From positions 1-24,909 of the forward strand of contig JBFKOL010000022.1 in the NCBI GenBank assembly GCA_041628815.1: a stretch of 24,909 nucleotides of DNA, given 5' to 3'. Source of the DNA: JBFKOL01 sp041628815. Lineage in GTDB: Bacteria > Bacteroidota > Bacteroidia > Chitinophagales > Saprospiraceae. Shown here piece by piece: positions 13,641 to 21,690 of this stretch. Numbering within the stretch: the first letter of the stretch is position 1; the number at the start of each line of letters is the position of its first letter. The translations under genes were made by a program, and so were the position numbers. Below the pieces are notes generated by a model, which was not told the origin of the DNA, ran no database searches, and saw only the letters and a program-made list of their open reading frames with translations.

Positions 13641-16439
13641 TCAAATCTGCCCGGGTGAAATGCCAAACTCTTTTTTGAAGCTTTTCGAAAAATGGGAAAC
13701 ATTGGAATACCCCACCTGGTAGGCGACCTCGCTCACCGTGGCGGCCTTATTTTCCAGCAATGCCTTAGCATGGTGCAAACGGGTGAGGCGAATCCACTCC
13801 AGGGGACTCTTTCCTGTGAGAGTTTTGAGTTTGCGAAAAAGCTGGCTCCTGCTGTAGCCCATCTCGCCGGCCAGCTCTTCAACGGAGTAGTATTCGTTGG
13901 AAAAATTCTGGTCGATCAGGTTGCGTACCTCCTTCAGGAATCGATCATCCAGGGAATCGGCTTTTATATCATCCGTTAACCAAGAGACGTCTTTGTATTT
14001 CTCACGGAGCCGTTGTCGTGTGGCAATGATGTTGTCCACCTTGAGCACCAGCTGCCCCACATCAAATGGTTTGGTGAGGTAGTCGTCCGCACCGGCTCCC
14101 AGCCCTTCCATATGATCGGCCCGCGATCCTTTGGCGGTCAGTAATATGATGGGTATGTGACTCGTTTTTTCGTCGTTTTTCAACGCATCGCATAACTGGT
14201 AACCTGACACTTCCGGCATCATGACGTCGCTGATCACGAGATCAGGCATGTGGTCTCTTGCGAACCTGATCCCTTCTTTGCCGTCTTTTGCGCGGATGAC
14301 GTGGTGTTGTGAGGACAGGATGGATGCGATGAATTCCAGTAATTCGGGGTGATCCTCCACGACAAGGACGATGCTTTCGTTCTCCAAAGGAGGGTCAATT
14401 GTCTGTTCGGCATAGACCGGTTCCATCAAATCTGCAATTACCGGTGAATGGTCTGAAATACGTCCGGCTTTTGGTTGTGCTATGATTTCCTGAGGGAAAA
14501 GTTTCCTGTCGATGGCTATAGTCCAGGAGATAGAGGTACCCACCCCTTCCTGGCTTTGGACAGACAGGTGCCCCTGGTGCAGTTGGACGAGCTCTTTCAC
14601 GAGCGCCAGGCCGATACCGCTGCCATTGAGCCCGTGCCCGTTGGCCTGAAAGAATCTGTCAAACATTTGTGCTGCTTCTCCTGAACCCATTCCGGGTCCC
14701 GAATCGCTGACCTGTACGCGGAGGTAACCATCTTTCACGGCAGCCTCGACACGTACCTCGCCGTGCCTTGGGGTAAATTTCATGGCATTGGACAATAGGT
14801 TGAACAAGATCTTTTCGACTTTGTCGGGATCGAACCAGGTATCTGCTTTTTCATCGGACATCCATGTGACAAGGTGGATTTCTTTTTGATGCGCCAGGTG
14901 TTCAAATTCGGCGATCCGGGCTTTGATAAATTGTATGACCGGTCCCTTTTGGAGGTGAACGTGCATCCTGGCCTGGTCGATTTTTGCCAGGTCGAGGATT
15001 TGGTCGATGAGTTCACGGAGCCTTTCCGCATTTCTTTTCATTACCCGGGCATTCCGCGATTCAAGGGGTATGATCGTTTTGGCGTCTTCCAGATCGGTCT
15101 GGGGAACCTGGTCCATGGATTTCTGAAGTGGTCCGAGAATCAATGAAAGGGGAGTTCTGAATTCATGGCTGATGTTGGTAAAGAAGCGCGTTTTCAGTTC
15201 GTTCAGTTGACGAATCTGTTCGGCTTCAGCCTTTGCCTTCTGACTTTGCATCAACCGGTATCCCAGTCCCATGGCATAGATGACCAGCAACCCGAGTTGA
15301 CCGACTACCCAGACCCACAGATACTCATCGTATCCCATCCTGAATAAGATGACGCCGAGCATATTGCCCAGGAAAAAGGACAGGAATCCCGCCGCAAAAA
15401 TCCTGGCTGAAATCCATTTGCTTCGCAATAGGGGAATACTTAACGGCAATATCATCAGGATGGTGATGGTCACCAATGGCTGGCGATTCGTGTAGGGAAG
15501 CCACAGATTCCGTATCGTATAATAGGTGGCTACGGCAAATGCCACCATGATTACCATCTTGTAGTAGGACGACCACCTGGGAAATTTTCCGGGGATCTCT
15601 ACATAGGCCTTGCCAAAGAGAAGCATAAATGGTATGACAAAGAAATGGCTGTGCCATACTGCTGAAATGTATTGCGGGTACTCGGAAAAAAGTTCAAACA
15701 GACCACCATCGGGATAGATACCGAACAAGTCTATGCTGTAGAACAAACAGCAAATGCCGAAATACAAAAAAGCCTTGTCCTTGACAAAAACAAAGAGTAC
15801 CAGGACGTATAAGCCGATGATCACAAACATGCCCCAGGGTCCCAGGACGAGTGCCCGATTGCGATGGTCCGGAGTGGGCAAACCTGTGTTGTCATTCCGC
15901 AACTCCAATGCCAGGCCGGGCGAATGGTGGGTGTCCAAATTCTGGATGCGCACATAGAGCACATAAGCCGTATCTCTTTCCAAGGTAAGCGGTACGACGG
16001 CGGCGAAGGTGGCGTAGGGAAAGGCCTTTTTAGATTTGGGAACGAAATATCCCGACCTCCCGTGTTCTATGACTGTTCCATGCCGATTTACCAGGAATAC
16101 ATCCATTTTGTCAACGGGTTGGGTAATGAAGTTGTTTTTGTCACCCGGTGATGCCACCCAGATCGTATCGATGGCATCTCTTGCCAGAATGCTGGCTTTT
16201 AACCAATACGTCGTGGGGAATCTGCCCTGCTGATTCGTCGAAAAAGTGTCTGTGAAATCCCATTGGCCGGAGACTAATTCTTCGATCGTGCGGTCTCCGG
16301 ACGGATCGATGAACAACGACATGTAACCGTCGAGGTCAATCCTGCTGAAAGGTTGATTTACATACAGCGTGTCAACTGCCGAAAGCGAATGGGTGGCCCA
16401 AAGCAGCAAACACGACCATATGTAGTGATATGATTTCAT
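13641..16439 (-). CDS. Hybrid histidine kinase with 7TM sensor, receiver and AraC output
   Basis: From the ATG at 16439 (signal peptide MKSYHYIWSCLLLWATHSLS; an upstream ATG at 16496 gives a poor N-terminus) the protein has 932 residues. Order: periplasmic 7TMR-DISMED2-like sensor (about 22-180), seven spans (about 200-395), HisKA with phosphorylated His at about 425 (FFTNISHEFRTPLS), HATPase with N-box LLSNAMKF and G-boxes DSGPGMG and GSGIGL, a receiver with VVEDH, acceptor Asp near 738 (ISDVMM) and Lys near 790 (TKPF), and a C-terminal AraC helix-turn-helix (845-932, ending HFSKSFKKEFGISPGQI). It is thus a whole signalling chain in one protein, binding DNA while anchored in the membrane. 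Ligand is probably a carbohydrate or related small molecule, by analogy only. No SusC/SusD pair is nearby. Confidence 0.93.
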   Translation of the reverse strand: MKSYHYIWSCLLLWATHSLSAVDTLYVNQPFSRIDLDGYMSLFIDPSGDRTIEELVSGQWDFTDTFSTNQQGRFPTTYWLKASILARDAIDTIWVASPGDKNNFITQPVDKMDVFLVNRHGTVIEHGRSGYFVPKSKKAFPYATFAAVVPLTLERDTAYVLYVRIQNLDTHHSPGLALELRNDNTGLPTPDHRNRALVLGPWGMFVIIGLYVLVLFVFVKDKAFLYFGICCLFYSIDLFGIYPDGGLFELFSEYPQYISAVWHSHFFVIPFMLLFGKAYVEIPGKFPRWSSYYKMVIMVAFAVATYYTIRNLWLPYTNRQPLVTITILMILPLSIPLLRSKWISARIFAAGFLSFFLGNMLGVILFRMGYDEYLWVWVVGQLGLLVIYAMGLGYRLMQSQKAKAEAEQIRQLNELKTRFFTNISHEFRTPLSLILGPLQKSMDQVPQTDLEDAKTIIPLESRNARVMKRNAERLRELIDQILDLAKIDQARMHVHLQKGPVIQFIKARIAEFEHLAHQKEIHLVTWMSDEKADTWFDPDKVEKILFNLLSNAMKFTPRHGEVRVEAAVKDGYLRVQVSDSGPGMGSGEAAQMFDRFFQANGHGLNGSGIGLALVKELVQLHQGHLSVQSQEGVGTSISWTIAIDRKLFPQEIIAQPKAGRISDHSPVIADLMEPVYAEQTIDPPLENESIVLVVEDHPELLEFIASILSSQHHVIRAKDGKEGIRFARDHMPDLVISDVMMPEVSGYQLCDALKNDEKTSHIPIILLTAKGSRADHMEGLGAGADDYLTKPFDVGQLVLKVDNIIATRQRLREKYKDVSWLTDDIKADSLDDRFLKEVRNLIDQNFSNEYYSVEELAGEMGYSRSQLFRKLKTLTGKSPLEWIRLTRLHHAKALLENKAATVSEVAYQVGYSNVSHFSKSFKKEFGISPGQI

Positions 16440-16560
16440 CCTGGCAGAAAAGATACCCATTCGCGGAGAAAAAAGGATTGCCGATACAAGGGTCATTGCC
16501 TATTCCGGCACCCGTCGGTGTTCTCAACCCGTTCGCCGATTGTCCTGAAAGGTTCTCGCA

Positions 16561-17139
16561 TCAGGCCGGGATGATGCCGAATTTTTTATTCATCTCCATG
16601 ACTTTGGCCATAAATTCAGGCGATGGTGGTTCGGTTGGAATGCCAGGTATCTCGAGATTTTTTGCGGGCATCGACAGCTCCCAGAAGTATTCTTCGAGGC
16701 CACCAGGGCTGACAAAGAGCAATACGTGGATTTTTTCTGTGATGAATCGCTGGGTATGGGGAATCCTGCGGGGTAGAAACGCGAAGTCGCCCGGCCTGAG
16801 ATGGTACTCTTTTTCGCCGACTACGGCGATCATTTCGCCCTCTACCATATAAAAGGCTTCATCCTCATACTCGTGCATGTGCATAAATGGTTCGGCGCCT
16901 TTGATTCCCATTCCTTCGAGGATGGCAAACTGACCCCCCGTCTGTTCTTTGGTAGCTATGAAATTGAAAAGAAACCCGGGCATCTGCCTGGCATTTTCCA
17001 GTGATTTCTGATAGAGGAACGGCGAGAGGTTATCTTCTTTTTGAATGGCCCTGTGGTTGATTCCTTTAGAGGCCAGTATGCCCCCCGAGGTTAGTGCCGC
17101 CGTGACAGCAGCTTGCTGAAGGAAATTTCTTCGTTGCAT
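16561..17139 (-). CDS. Tat-exported cupin domain protein
   Basis: The 192-residue protein begins MQRRNFLQQAAVTAAL, a twin-arginine signal (RRNFL) followed by a weakly hydrophobic stretch to about residue 23, so it is probably folded before export. The single cupin barrel (about 65-150) has the metal-binding pattern His87, His89 and Glu94 in HMHEYEDEAFYMVEGE, and His128 in PRRIPHTQ. Such small cupins bind Fe, Mn or Zn and include dioxygenases, isomerases and sugar-binding proteins; the reaction cannot be read. The gene ends 120 bases before the kinase start and runs in the same direction. A TAGGTTTG box lies just upstream of the start codon. Confidence 0.85.
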   Translation of the reverse strand: MQRRNFLQQAAVTAALTSGGILASKGINHRAIQKEDNLSPFLYQKSLENARQMPGFLFNFIATKEQTGGQFAILEGMGIKGAEPFMHMHEYEDEAFYMVEGEMIAVVGEKEYHLRPGDFAFLPRRIPHTQRFITEKIHVLLFVSPGGLEEYFWELSMPAKNLEIPGIPTEPPSPEFMAKVMEMNKKFGIIPA

Positions 17140-17165
17140 GATCTGGATTTTGTTTGTTAATGATG

Positions 17166-17173
17166 CAAACCTA
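17166..17173 (-). promoter_or_regulatory. Possible -7 box for the cupin gene
   Basis: TAGGTTTG on the minus strand matches the Bacteroidota -7 consensus TAnnTTTG and sits 27 bases before the start codon. No TTG at the usual -33 distance was found, so this is only half a promoter. Confidence 0.35.
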
Positions 17174-17261
17174 TATCCATGCTTTTCGCGGGCCTATCGC
17201 TTATGTTGCAAAGTGTGGTTGATTTGTTGTATTTGGGTTGCCCTGTTGACGGGTTATCCGG

Positions 17262-17281
17262 TTGTCCGCTTCGCTGTTTTC
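17262..17281 (+). repeat. 20-bp direct repeat, first copy
   Basis: TTGTCCGCTTCGCTGTTTTC occurs here and again at 17523-17542, 261 bases apart and identical. The flanking sequences differ except for nearby GTCC/GGCTGTCC words. It looks like a dispersed intergenic repeat. Confidence 0.7.
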
Positions 17282-17522
17282 AGTTTTCAGTTTTCAGTTG
17301 TCCGGCCTGCAGGCCTGCCTTCCTCTAATAGGCCTCTGGCAGGGCTGCCAGGTTGCAGAGTTGCAAAGCTGCATTGTCGTGATCGGTTTCGGTCAGATTA
17401 CAAACTAAATATCACAAATCAGATGTCTTAATTTCCATGCCCTTCAGGGTTAGTGAACTTGCGGAGGAGGTGAGATGGTTGCCCAGTTGCGGGTTGCCAG
17501 TTGCCGTTGCAGGGCTGTCCGA

Positions 17523-17542
17523 TTGTCCGCTTCGCTGTTTTC
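17523..17542 (+). repeat. 20-bp direct repeat, second copy
   Basis: An exact repeat of 17262-17281, preceded by GGCTGTCCGA and followed by GGGGATCA. Confidence 0.7.
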
Positions 17543-17707
17543 GGGGATCAATAATCAATTTTAGGGCTTGCCTTGAACACACAGCGGAGCGTGGTCATTC
17601 ATGGATTGCCGGGCATGAGCTCATGGATTCGCTTGTTCAAAGTTCAAAGTCAAGATCCTTGACAGACGATTGATCCGGGGACCTTATCTTGCAATACAAT
17701 TCACTTT

Positions 17708-18820
17708 ATGTACGCATATATTGCCTTGGCCGGGCTTTGGATCCTGGCAGGCTGCCAATCGAAAAAAATGGAGCATCCAAACGATCCATTTCAACACTTT
17801 TATGTAGGTACGTACACAGATTCCGATAGCCAGGGAATCTACGCGTACGCCTTGCATAATGACGGTCGGTTAGAGCACATCGGACTCGCCGCCCGGTCTG
17901 AAAATCCCTCCTTTTTGACTAAAAGTACGGATGGACGATTCCTATTGGCCGTCAATGAAATCAATGAAGATAATTCCGGGACTATAGAGTCCTTTTTCAT
18001 TGCGGGTGACAGCCTTCACTTCATCAGTAAAAGCACGACCGGCGGAGCTCATCCCTGTTTTGTGACCGTAAACAATTCGGGCTATGTCCTCGTGGCCAAC
18101 TATACCGGGGGAAATGTCGGGCTCTTGAGAGTTGATGCCCAGGGACAATTAAGTCCAATGCTCGACGTACAGCAACATACGGGCAGCGGAACCACCGACC
18201 GCCAGGAAGGTCCACATGCCCATTCCGCCTGGTTTGAACCATCCGGTGAAAGGGTTATATCTGTCGATCTTGGAACCAATCAATTGTGGTTTTCGCAGTT
18301 GGATACAACCGGTAAAAAGCTGGTGCCGGTGGATCCGCAACACGTATCCATGGCCCCTGGCGCCGGGCCGAGACATCTCGTCTTTCATCCGAATGGCCGG
18401 TGGATCTACGTCGTCAATGAATTGAATGGTACGGTTGCCCTGATCGTGAAAAATGAGAAGACAGGATACGATCCGGGTCCTGCCTTCAGCACGTTACCTG
18501 CTGATTTTGATGGACCTAATACTTGTGCAGATATACACATCTCATCTGACGGTCGTTTTGTCTATGCTTCCAACCGGGGGCACGACAGCATCGCCATCTT
18601 CGAGGTCAATGACGAAGATGGGCATCTGCGCTTACTCGCCCATCAGTCAACGATGGGCAGCGGTCCCAGGAACTTTGCGATTTCACCGGATCAGCGGTAT
18701 GTCGTCGTCGCCAACCAGTACACTGACAACCTGGTCTCCTTGCGCCGTGATCAGAATTCCGGATTGTTAACCTTCATAGATGAAATTGAGGCACCCACAC
18801 CGGTTTGCATTCTGTTTTAG
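17708..18820 (+). CDS. Lactonase-family (6-phosphogluconolactonase-like) beta-propeller lipoprotein
   Basis: The 370-residue product has a lipoprotein signal: MYAYIALAGLWILAGC with Cys16 as the acylation site, then a seven-bladed propeller typical of the YbhE/lactonase family. Signatures are FYVGTYTDSDSQGIYAY near the mature N-terminus, ENPSFLTKSTDGRFLLAVNE, GPHAHSAWFEPSGE, GAGPRHLVFHPNGRWIYVVNE, GSGPRNFAISPDQRYVVVANQ, and the closing PTPVCILF. E. coli YbhE (Pgl) hydrolyses 6-phosphogluconolactone in the cytosol; this anchored version is probably periplasmic or outer-membrane, so its substrate may be another sugar lactone. The gene stands alone on the plus strand after a repeat-rich gap. Confidence 0.9.
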   Translation: MYAYIALAGLWILAGCQSKKMEHPNDPFQHFYVGTYTDSDSQGIYAYALHNDGRLEHIGLAARSENPSFLTKSTDGRFLLAVNEINEDNSGTIESFFIAGDSLHFISKSTTGGAHPCFVTVNNSGYVLVANYTGGNVGLLRVDAQGQLSPMLDVQQHTGSGTTDRQEGPHAHSAWFEPSGERVISVDLGTNQLWFSQLDTTGKKLVPVDPQHVSMAPGAGPRHLVFHPNGRWIYVVNELNGTVALIVKNEKTGYDPGPAFSTLPADFDGPNTCADIHISSDGRFVYASNRGHDSIAIFEVNDEDGHLRLLAHQSTMGSGPRNFAISPDQRYVVVANQYTDNLVSLRRDQNSGLLTFIDEIEAPTPVCILF

Positions 18821-19032
18821 CACATCGAAGAGGCATTCCGAACTCCCATATGACGACATACAGACATCGGACACCCAGGTCCGGAAGAAAGCCAACTTGG
18901 TTTTTAAGGCAGAGTGTCATGATGATTCTATCGACGGATTTGTACAAAATATTTTTAATGCGGTGACATAATAGGCGGAAATAATAAGTCGGATCGTGGT
19001 GCCGTTTATAACCATCACAAACCAAACCAATC
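18821..19032. other. Short gap after the lactonase gene
   Basis: About 210 bases with no gene. A plus-strand frame from 18780 runs through the gene end but has no family resemblance. I see no clear terminator. Confidence 0.4.
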
Positions 19033-19488
19033 ATGAAAACAACGTATTATTTTTCAATCACCGCCTTGACTTTCTTCCTCGGTTTAATGATGACTTCCTG
19101 TTCATCCGAAGACCAGGATTTGACCACACCAAACGCCATACGCGAAAATGTGCAATCGGGTATCTGGATCATCACCAGTTTTATCGATTCGGAAAAGGAT
19201 GAAACCAATCATTTTACAGGATATCAATTTACCTTCGATGCCTCGGGCACATTGATAGCCAGTAACGGCAACAACCGTTATGAAGGGACATGGAGCATCA
19301 CGGAAAGCAATAGCAACGATGGCAGTACGGAGGATATGGACTTTAACATCAACTTCAATCTTGCCAACGACTTTGAAGATCTGAACGACGATTGGGATTT
19401 CATCTCGCTGTCTGCCAACAAAATGGAACTGATCGACATCAGCGGAGGTAATGGGGGGACAGATTATCTTACATTTGAGAAAATCTAA
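19033..19488 (+). CDS. Small lipoprotein, lipocalin-like
   Basis: The 151-residue protein has an N-terminal MKTTYYFSITALTFFLGLMM signal and lipobox MTSC (Cys23), so it is a lipoprotein. The body reads as alternating beta strands: SGIWIITSF, YQFTFDASGTLIAS, NNRYEGTWSI, and ends ELIDISG..DYLTFEKI. This matches the lipocalin-like proteins common in Bacteroidota (an initial GxWxI motif and a TFxxxGxL motif). The acidic middle (DGSTEDMDFNINFNLAND) is low-complexity. No enzyme motif is present, and its ligand, if any, is unknown. It stands about 210 bases after the lactonase gene on the same strand. Confidence 0.8.
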   Translation: MKTTYYFSITALTFFLGLMMTSCSSEDQDLTTPNAIRENVQSGIWIITSFIDSEKDETNHFTGYQFTFDASGTLIASNGNNRYEGTWSITESNSNDGSTEDMDFNINFNLANDFEDLNDDWDFISLSANKMELIDISGGNGGTDYLTFEKI

Positions 19489-19725
19489 AGCCCAGGATTA
19501 ACATCTCATAAGACTTGTCTTTGATTACACAAGTCGCTTAGGTGGCTTAATGATTGGCCCGTTAAAGTGCCATACCCAGAAGTTTCCTTACTACAGTTGT
19601 TTGATTTTCCATCTGGCCTAAATCAGGCACTGAAACCAGTGTTGTAGTTTCAGTGCCCGAATTAACAATCGAGGATACAGAATCGCTGCTGAATCACCCT
19701 TGTAGGTTTGGCCGAAATTCAACTT
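19489..19725. other. Convergent gap with two hairpins
   Basis: About 240 bases between converging genes. A 7-base-arm hairpin (GACTTGT/ACAAGTC, 19512-19535) follows the lipoprotein stop. An 11-base perfect hairpin comes later (19626-19657). No gene is evident. Confidence 0.5.
19626..19657. terminator. Perfect 11-bp hairpin GGCACTGAAAC/GTTTCAGTGCC
   Basis: Arms at 19626-19636 and 19647-19657 flank a 10-base loop. It lies between converging genes, a natural position for a terminator serving both, but neither side has a U-tract, so it could equally be another structured element. Confidence 0.4.
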
Positions 19726-20463
19726 TTACAGATGAACACTTATCCGTTTCTGTAACTTTTCTTCTCGCTCTGCTGCTACAGCCTTGGGAAAAAGTACATT
19801 GTTTTCCAGGTGTATGTGTCTGTGTAAATCTTCTTCAAACTCCGCGAGCATGGCAAAGACCACACGGTAGGTGGTGCATGCATCAGGAGGAGGCGTATAG
19901 TTGTTGGTAAGTTTTGAGATCATTCTGAATCTTTCGCCCTCATGATCGTGTTCTTGCATCATCATGCTTATGGGGTTTTGAACGGTCCCAAAATTGGGGG
20001 CAAGTGCAGCATTGTCCAATGCGAGCATTTTCAAATAGGGAAAGAGGATTTTCTCTTCTTTTTCCATATGGGCGAGCAGATCCAGCGATGACGCATTGAA
20101 TAGTGCCTCTACTTCGAAGAGTTCGGGGTGCCGTTCTCCATGTACACGGGTTACTTTATGCAGAAAAGATTTGATTTCCGGGATTTTTTGATTCACATAC
20201 CTATGGTGTTTTTTCTCAATGTATGCCACGAGCAGATCCATATCCCACGATTGAAAATTGATGAATTCTGATGAAGCGGTGGCAGTGGCTTCTTCCAACT
20301 GATTGATCATCGCCTTAACATTGATTTGTTGTTTTTCGCATACATCGGATAAACTCCGGCCACCTTTACAGCAAAAATCTATTTTATGGGATTTAAAAAC
20401 TGAAGCTGTACGGTAGTCCTGCGCTACGATATTCCCTACCAGGTTTTCCGGTGAGTATTTCAT
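19726..20463 (-). CDS. ric: RIC/ScdA-type iron-sulfur cluster repair di-iron protein
   Basis: From the ATG at 20463 the protein has 245 residues. An N-terminal DUF542 domain carries IDFCCKGG (Cys31-Cys32), and a hemerythrin-like four-helix part follows with the metal-binding histidines and glutamates: KKHHRY near 86, AHMEKEE near 132, QEHDHEG near 172, and HRHIHLENNVLFP near 218. RIC/YtfE/ScdA/DnrN proteins restore iron-sulfur clusters damaged by nitric oxide or oxidants. An upstream ATG at 20496 falls inside a perfect 14-base palindrome, so the later start fits both the family and the operator. The Rrf2 regulator gene lies just upstream in the same direction, and the palindrome is in the short gap between them. 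Confidence 0.92.
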   Translation of the reverse strand: MKYSPENLVGNIVAQDYRTASVFKSHKIDFCCKGGRSLSDVCEKQQINVKAMINQLEEATATASSEFINFQSWDMDLLVAYIEKKHHRYVNQKIPEIKSFLHKVTRVHGERHPELFEVEALFNASSLDLLAHMEKEEKILFPYLKMLALDNAALAPNFGTVQNPISMMMQEHDHEGERFRMISKLTNNYTPPPDACTTYRVVFAMLAEFEEDLHRHIHLENNVLFPKAVAAEREEKLQKRISVHL

Positions 20464-20490
20464 GGTGTAGAGGTTTTTAGTAATTATTAT

Positions 20491-20504
20491 GGACAATATT
20501 GTCC
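20491..20504. promoter_or_regulatory. Perfect 14-bp operator palindrome before ric
   Basis: GGACAATATTGTCC is a perfect palindrome 28 bases upstream of the ric start. A related copy precedes the Rrf2 gene. The pairing points to the adjacent Rrf2 protein as the binder. Confidence 0.75.
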
Positions 20505-20523
20505 GGTATTATTTTAAAAAATT

Positions 20524-20958
20524 TTACACTTTCAAAAAGGCGGATCCCACATGCAAGTCTTTTGCCAACTGATCAATGGTCGTCGTGGCGAGCATGCTTT
20601 TGAGCTCATCTCTTATCATTTTGTATTTGTGGTGGATGGGGCAGGGATGATCTTCATCACAGGCCGCAAGTCCCAGTCCGCATCCATGGTACGTTTTGTC
20701 CCCGTCTATGGCCTCTACGATGTGAAGCAAGGAGATGAATCCTTTTTGTGCTTCCGATACTTCATATCCTCCCGAAGGACCTTTCTTGGATTCAATGATG
20801 TCGCTGTTCGATAACGACTGAAGAATCTTGGCGGTAAAAGCCTCAGGGGAATCGATGGCCCTGGCCACATCCCTGACGCTTGCACGTCCTCCTCGCGTGG
20901 ATTGATCCGAAATATAGATCATTGCCCTGATCCCATATTCACACGCTTTGGAAAACAT
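20524..20958 (-). CDS. Rrf2-family [Fe-S] transcriptional regulator
   Basis: The 144-residue protein begins MFSKACEYGIRAMIYISD, the Rrf2 N-terminus, with a winged helix that includes SKKGPSGGYEVSE. Three cysteines follow: Cys93, Cys100 and Cys106 (GCGLGLAACDEDHPCPIHH), close to the three-Cys cluster ligands of IscR, RsrR and NsrR. An iron-sulfur cluster sensing nitric oxide, redox state or iron is therefore likely. The cysteine spacing (6 and 5 residues between them) is not identical to the best-known members, so I do not name it. It is followed by ric in the same direction. A GGACAAT-like dyad and a TATATTTG box lie upstream, suggesting autoregulation. Confidence 0.92.
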   Translation of the reverse strand: MFSKACEYGIRAMIYISDQSTRGGRASVRDVARAIDSPEAFTAKILQSLSNSDIIESKKGPSGGYEVSEAQKGFISLLHIVEAIDGDKTYHGCGLGLAACDEDHPCPIHHKYKMIRDELKSMLATTTIDQLAKDLHVGSAFLKV

Positions 20959-20978
20959 AACACAGTTATTTCTGAGAA

Positions 20979-20986
20979 CAAATATA
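20979..20986 (-). promoter_or_regulatory. -7 box of the Rrf2 gene
   Basis: TATATTTG on the minus strand matches TAnnTTTG exactly and lies 21 bases before the start codon. The operator-like dyad at 21006-21019 covers the expected -33 region, so bound regulator would block RNA polymerase. Confidence 0.55.
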
Positions 20987-21005
20987 TATCCTTTTGCCTA
21001 ATAAT

Positions 21006-21019
21006 GGATAAAATTGTCC
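21006..21019. promoter_or_regulatory. Operator-like dyad before the Rrf2 gene
   Basis: GGATAAAATTGTCC shares the whole ATTGTCC half-site with the palindrome before ric, while the other half is GGATAAA instead of GGACAAT. A weaker site at the regulator's own promoter fits autoregulation. Confidence 0.65.
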
Positions 21020-21044
21020 GAAATTAATTGAATGGTTATTCGTT

Positions 21045-21629
21045 TCATAACCACCTTCGGACTTTATCGGAGTAGGACATGTATTGTTCTCCAAAACTTT
21101 TTCTCAGGAAAGCTTCTTCCAGTCTGACCTGCGTATGAATACTGATAAAGGAGACCACAAAAATCAGTAATGTAAAGGTATTGGGTATGACCAGGAAAAG
21201 CCCGAGATTGGCCATCAGGATACCCAGGAAGATAGGGTTCCTGGAGAACCTGAAGAGTCCGTGCGTGACCAGTTCGGAACGGTTTTCCTCGTCGATTCCG
21301 ATCCTCCACGAATGGGCCATCTGCCCCTGTGCAACCCAGACGATCAACAGGGAAATGACCAACAAAGCCCAACCTGTCTTCGCCAGCCACTCCGATTCCA
21401 GGTACCAAAAGGGCAGGAGATAGGCATACCATTCTGCCTTGAATGCATAGATCGCGATCACCACCATTTCCAGCCCTGCGACTCCCTTGAAGATCTTCCC
21501 GTTAAAGCCGTGAGCATCATCGGCCCTGTCAAAGGTCAATGGGTTGATACCGGTCTTCCGCCAGAACAACAGTGACCTGGTGACAAAGACGAGCGAGAAG
21601 TAGATGATGAAGAAGATGAAAAGGAGCAT
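21045..21629 (-). CDS. ICMT-like membrane methyltransferase
   Basis: The 194-residue protein has four or five hydrophobic spans and, near its C-terminus, the isoprenylcysteine carboxyl methyltransferase/PEMT signature THGLFRFSRNPIFLG followed by RLEEAFLRKSFGEQYMSYSDKVRRW. In this family the conserved His, Arg, Asn and Pro, and the Glu residues, form the AdoMet pocket in the membrane. The bacterial substrate is generally unknown, since bacteria lack prenylated CAAX proteins; lipids or small hydrophobic molecules are likely. It lies upstream of rrf2 on the same strand after a gap of about 90 bases. There is no reason to link it to the nitrosative stress genes. Confidence 0.85.
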   Translation of the reverse strand: MLLFIFFIIYFSLVFVTRSLLFWRKTGINPLTFDRADDAHGFNGKIFKGVAGLEMVVIAIYAFKAEWYAYLLPFWYLESEWLAKTGWALLVISLLIVWVAQGQMAHSWRIGIDEENRSELVTHGLFRFSRNPIFLGILMANLGLFLVIPNTFTLLIFVVSFISIHTQVRLEEAFLRKSFGEQYMSYSDKVRRWL

Positions 21630-21690
21630 AGTGACTACAGTCTCTAACGACCATTTAAAAGTTTATTGGGAAATGCATTGCTAGGCGTTT

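Larger units (their letters stand above)
17140..17707. other. Repeat-rich gap between cupin and lactonase genes
   Basis: A 570-base divergent gap of low-complexity sequence. It contains a perfect 20-base direct repeat (listed separately), three TTTTCAG units in a row near 17279-17297, and many GTTGC/CAGTTGCC words (17350-17520). The frames here give no believable protein. The right end must hold the promoter of the lactonase gene. Confidence 0.55.

Noticed and set aside
17437..17673. 78-codon plus-strand frame in the repeat-rich gap.
   Set aside because: It is made of repeat words with a low-complexity product.
18780..18971. 63-codon plus-strand frame across the lactonase stop.
   Set aside because: It overlaps a well-defined gene end in another frame and has no resemblance to a known protein.
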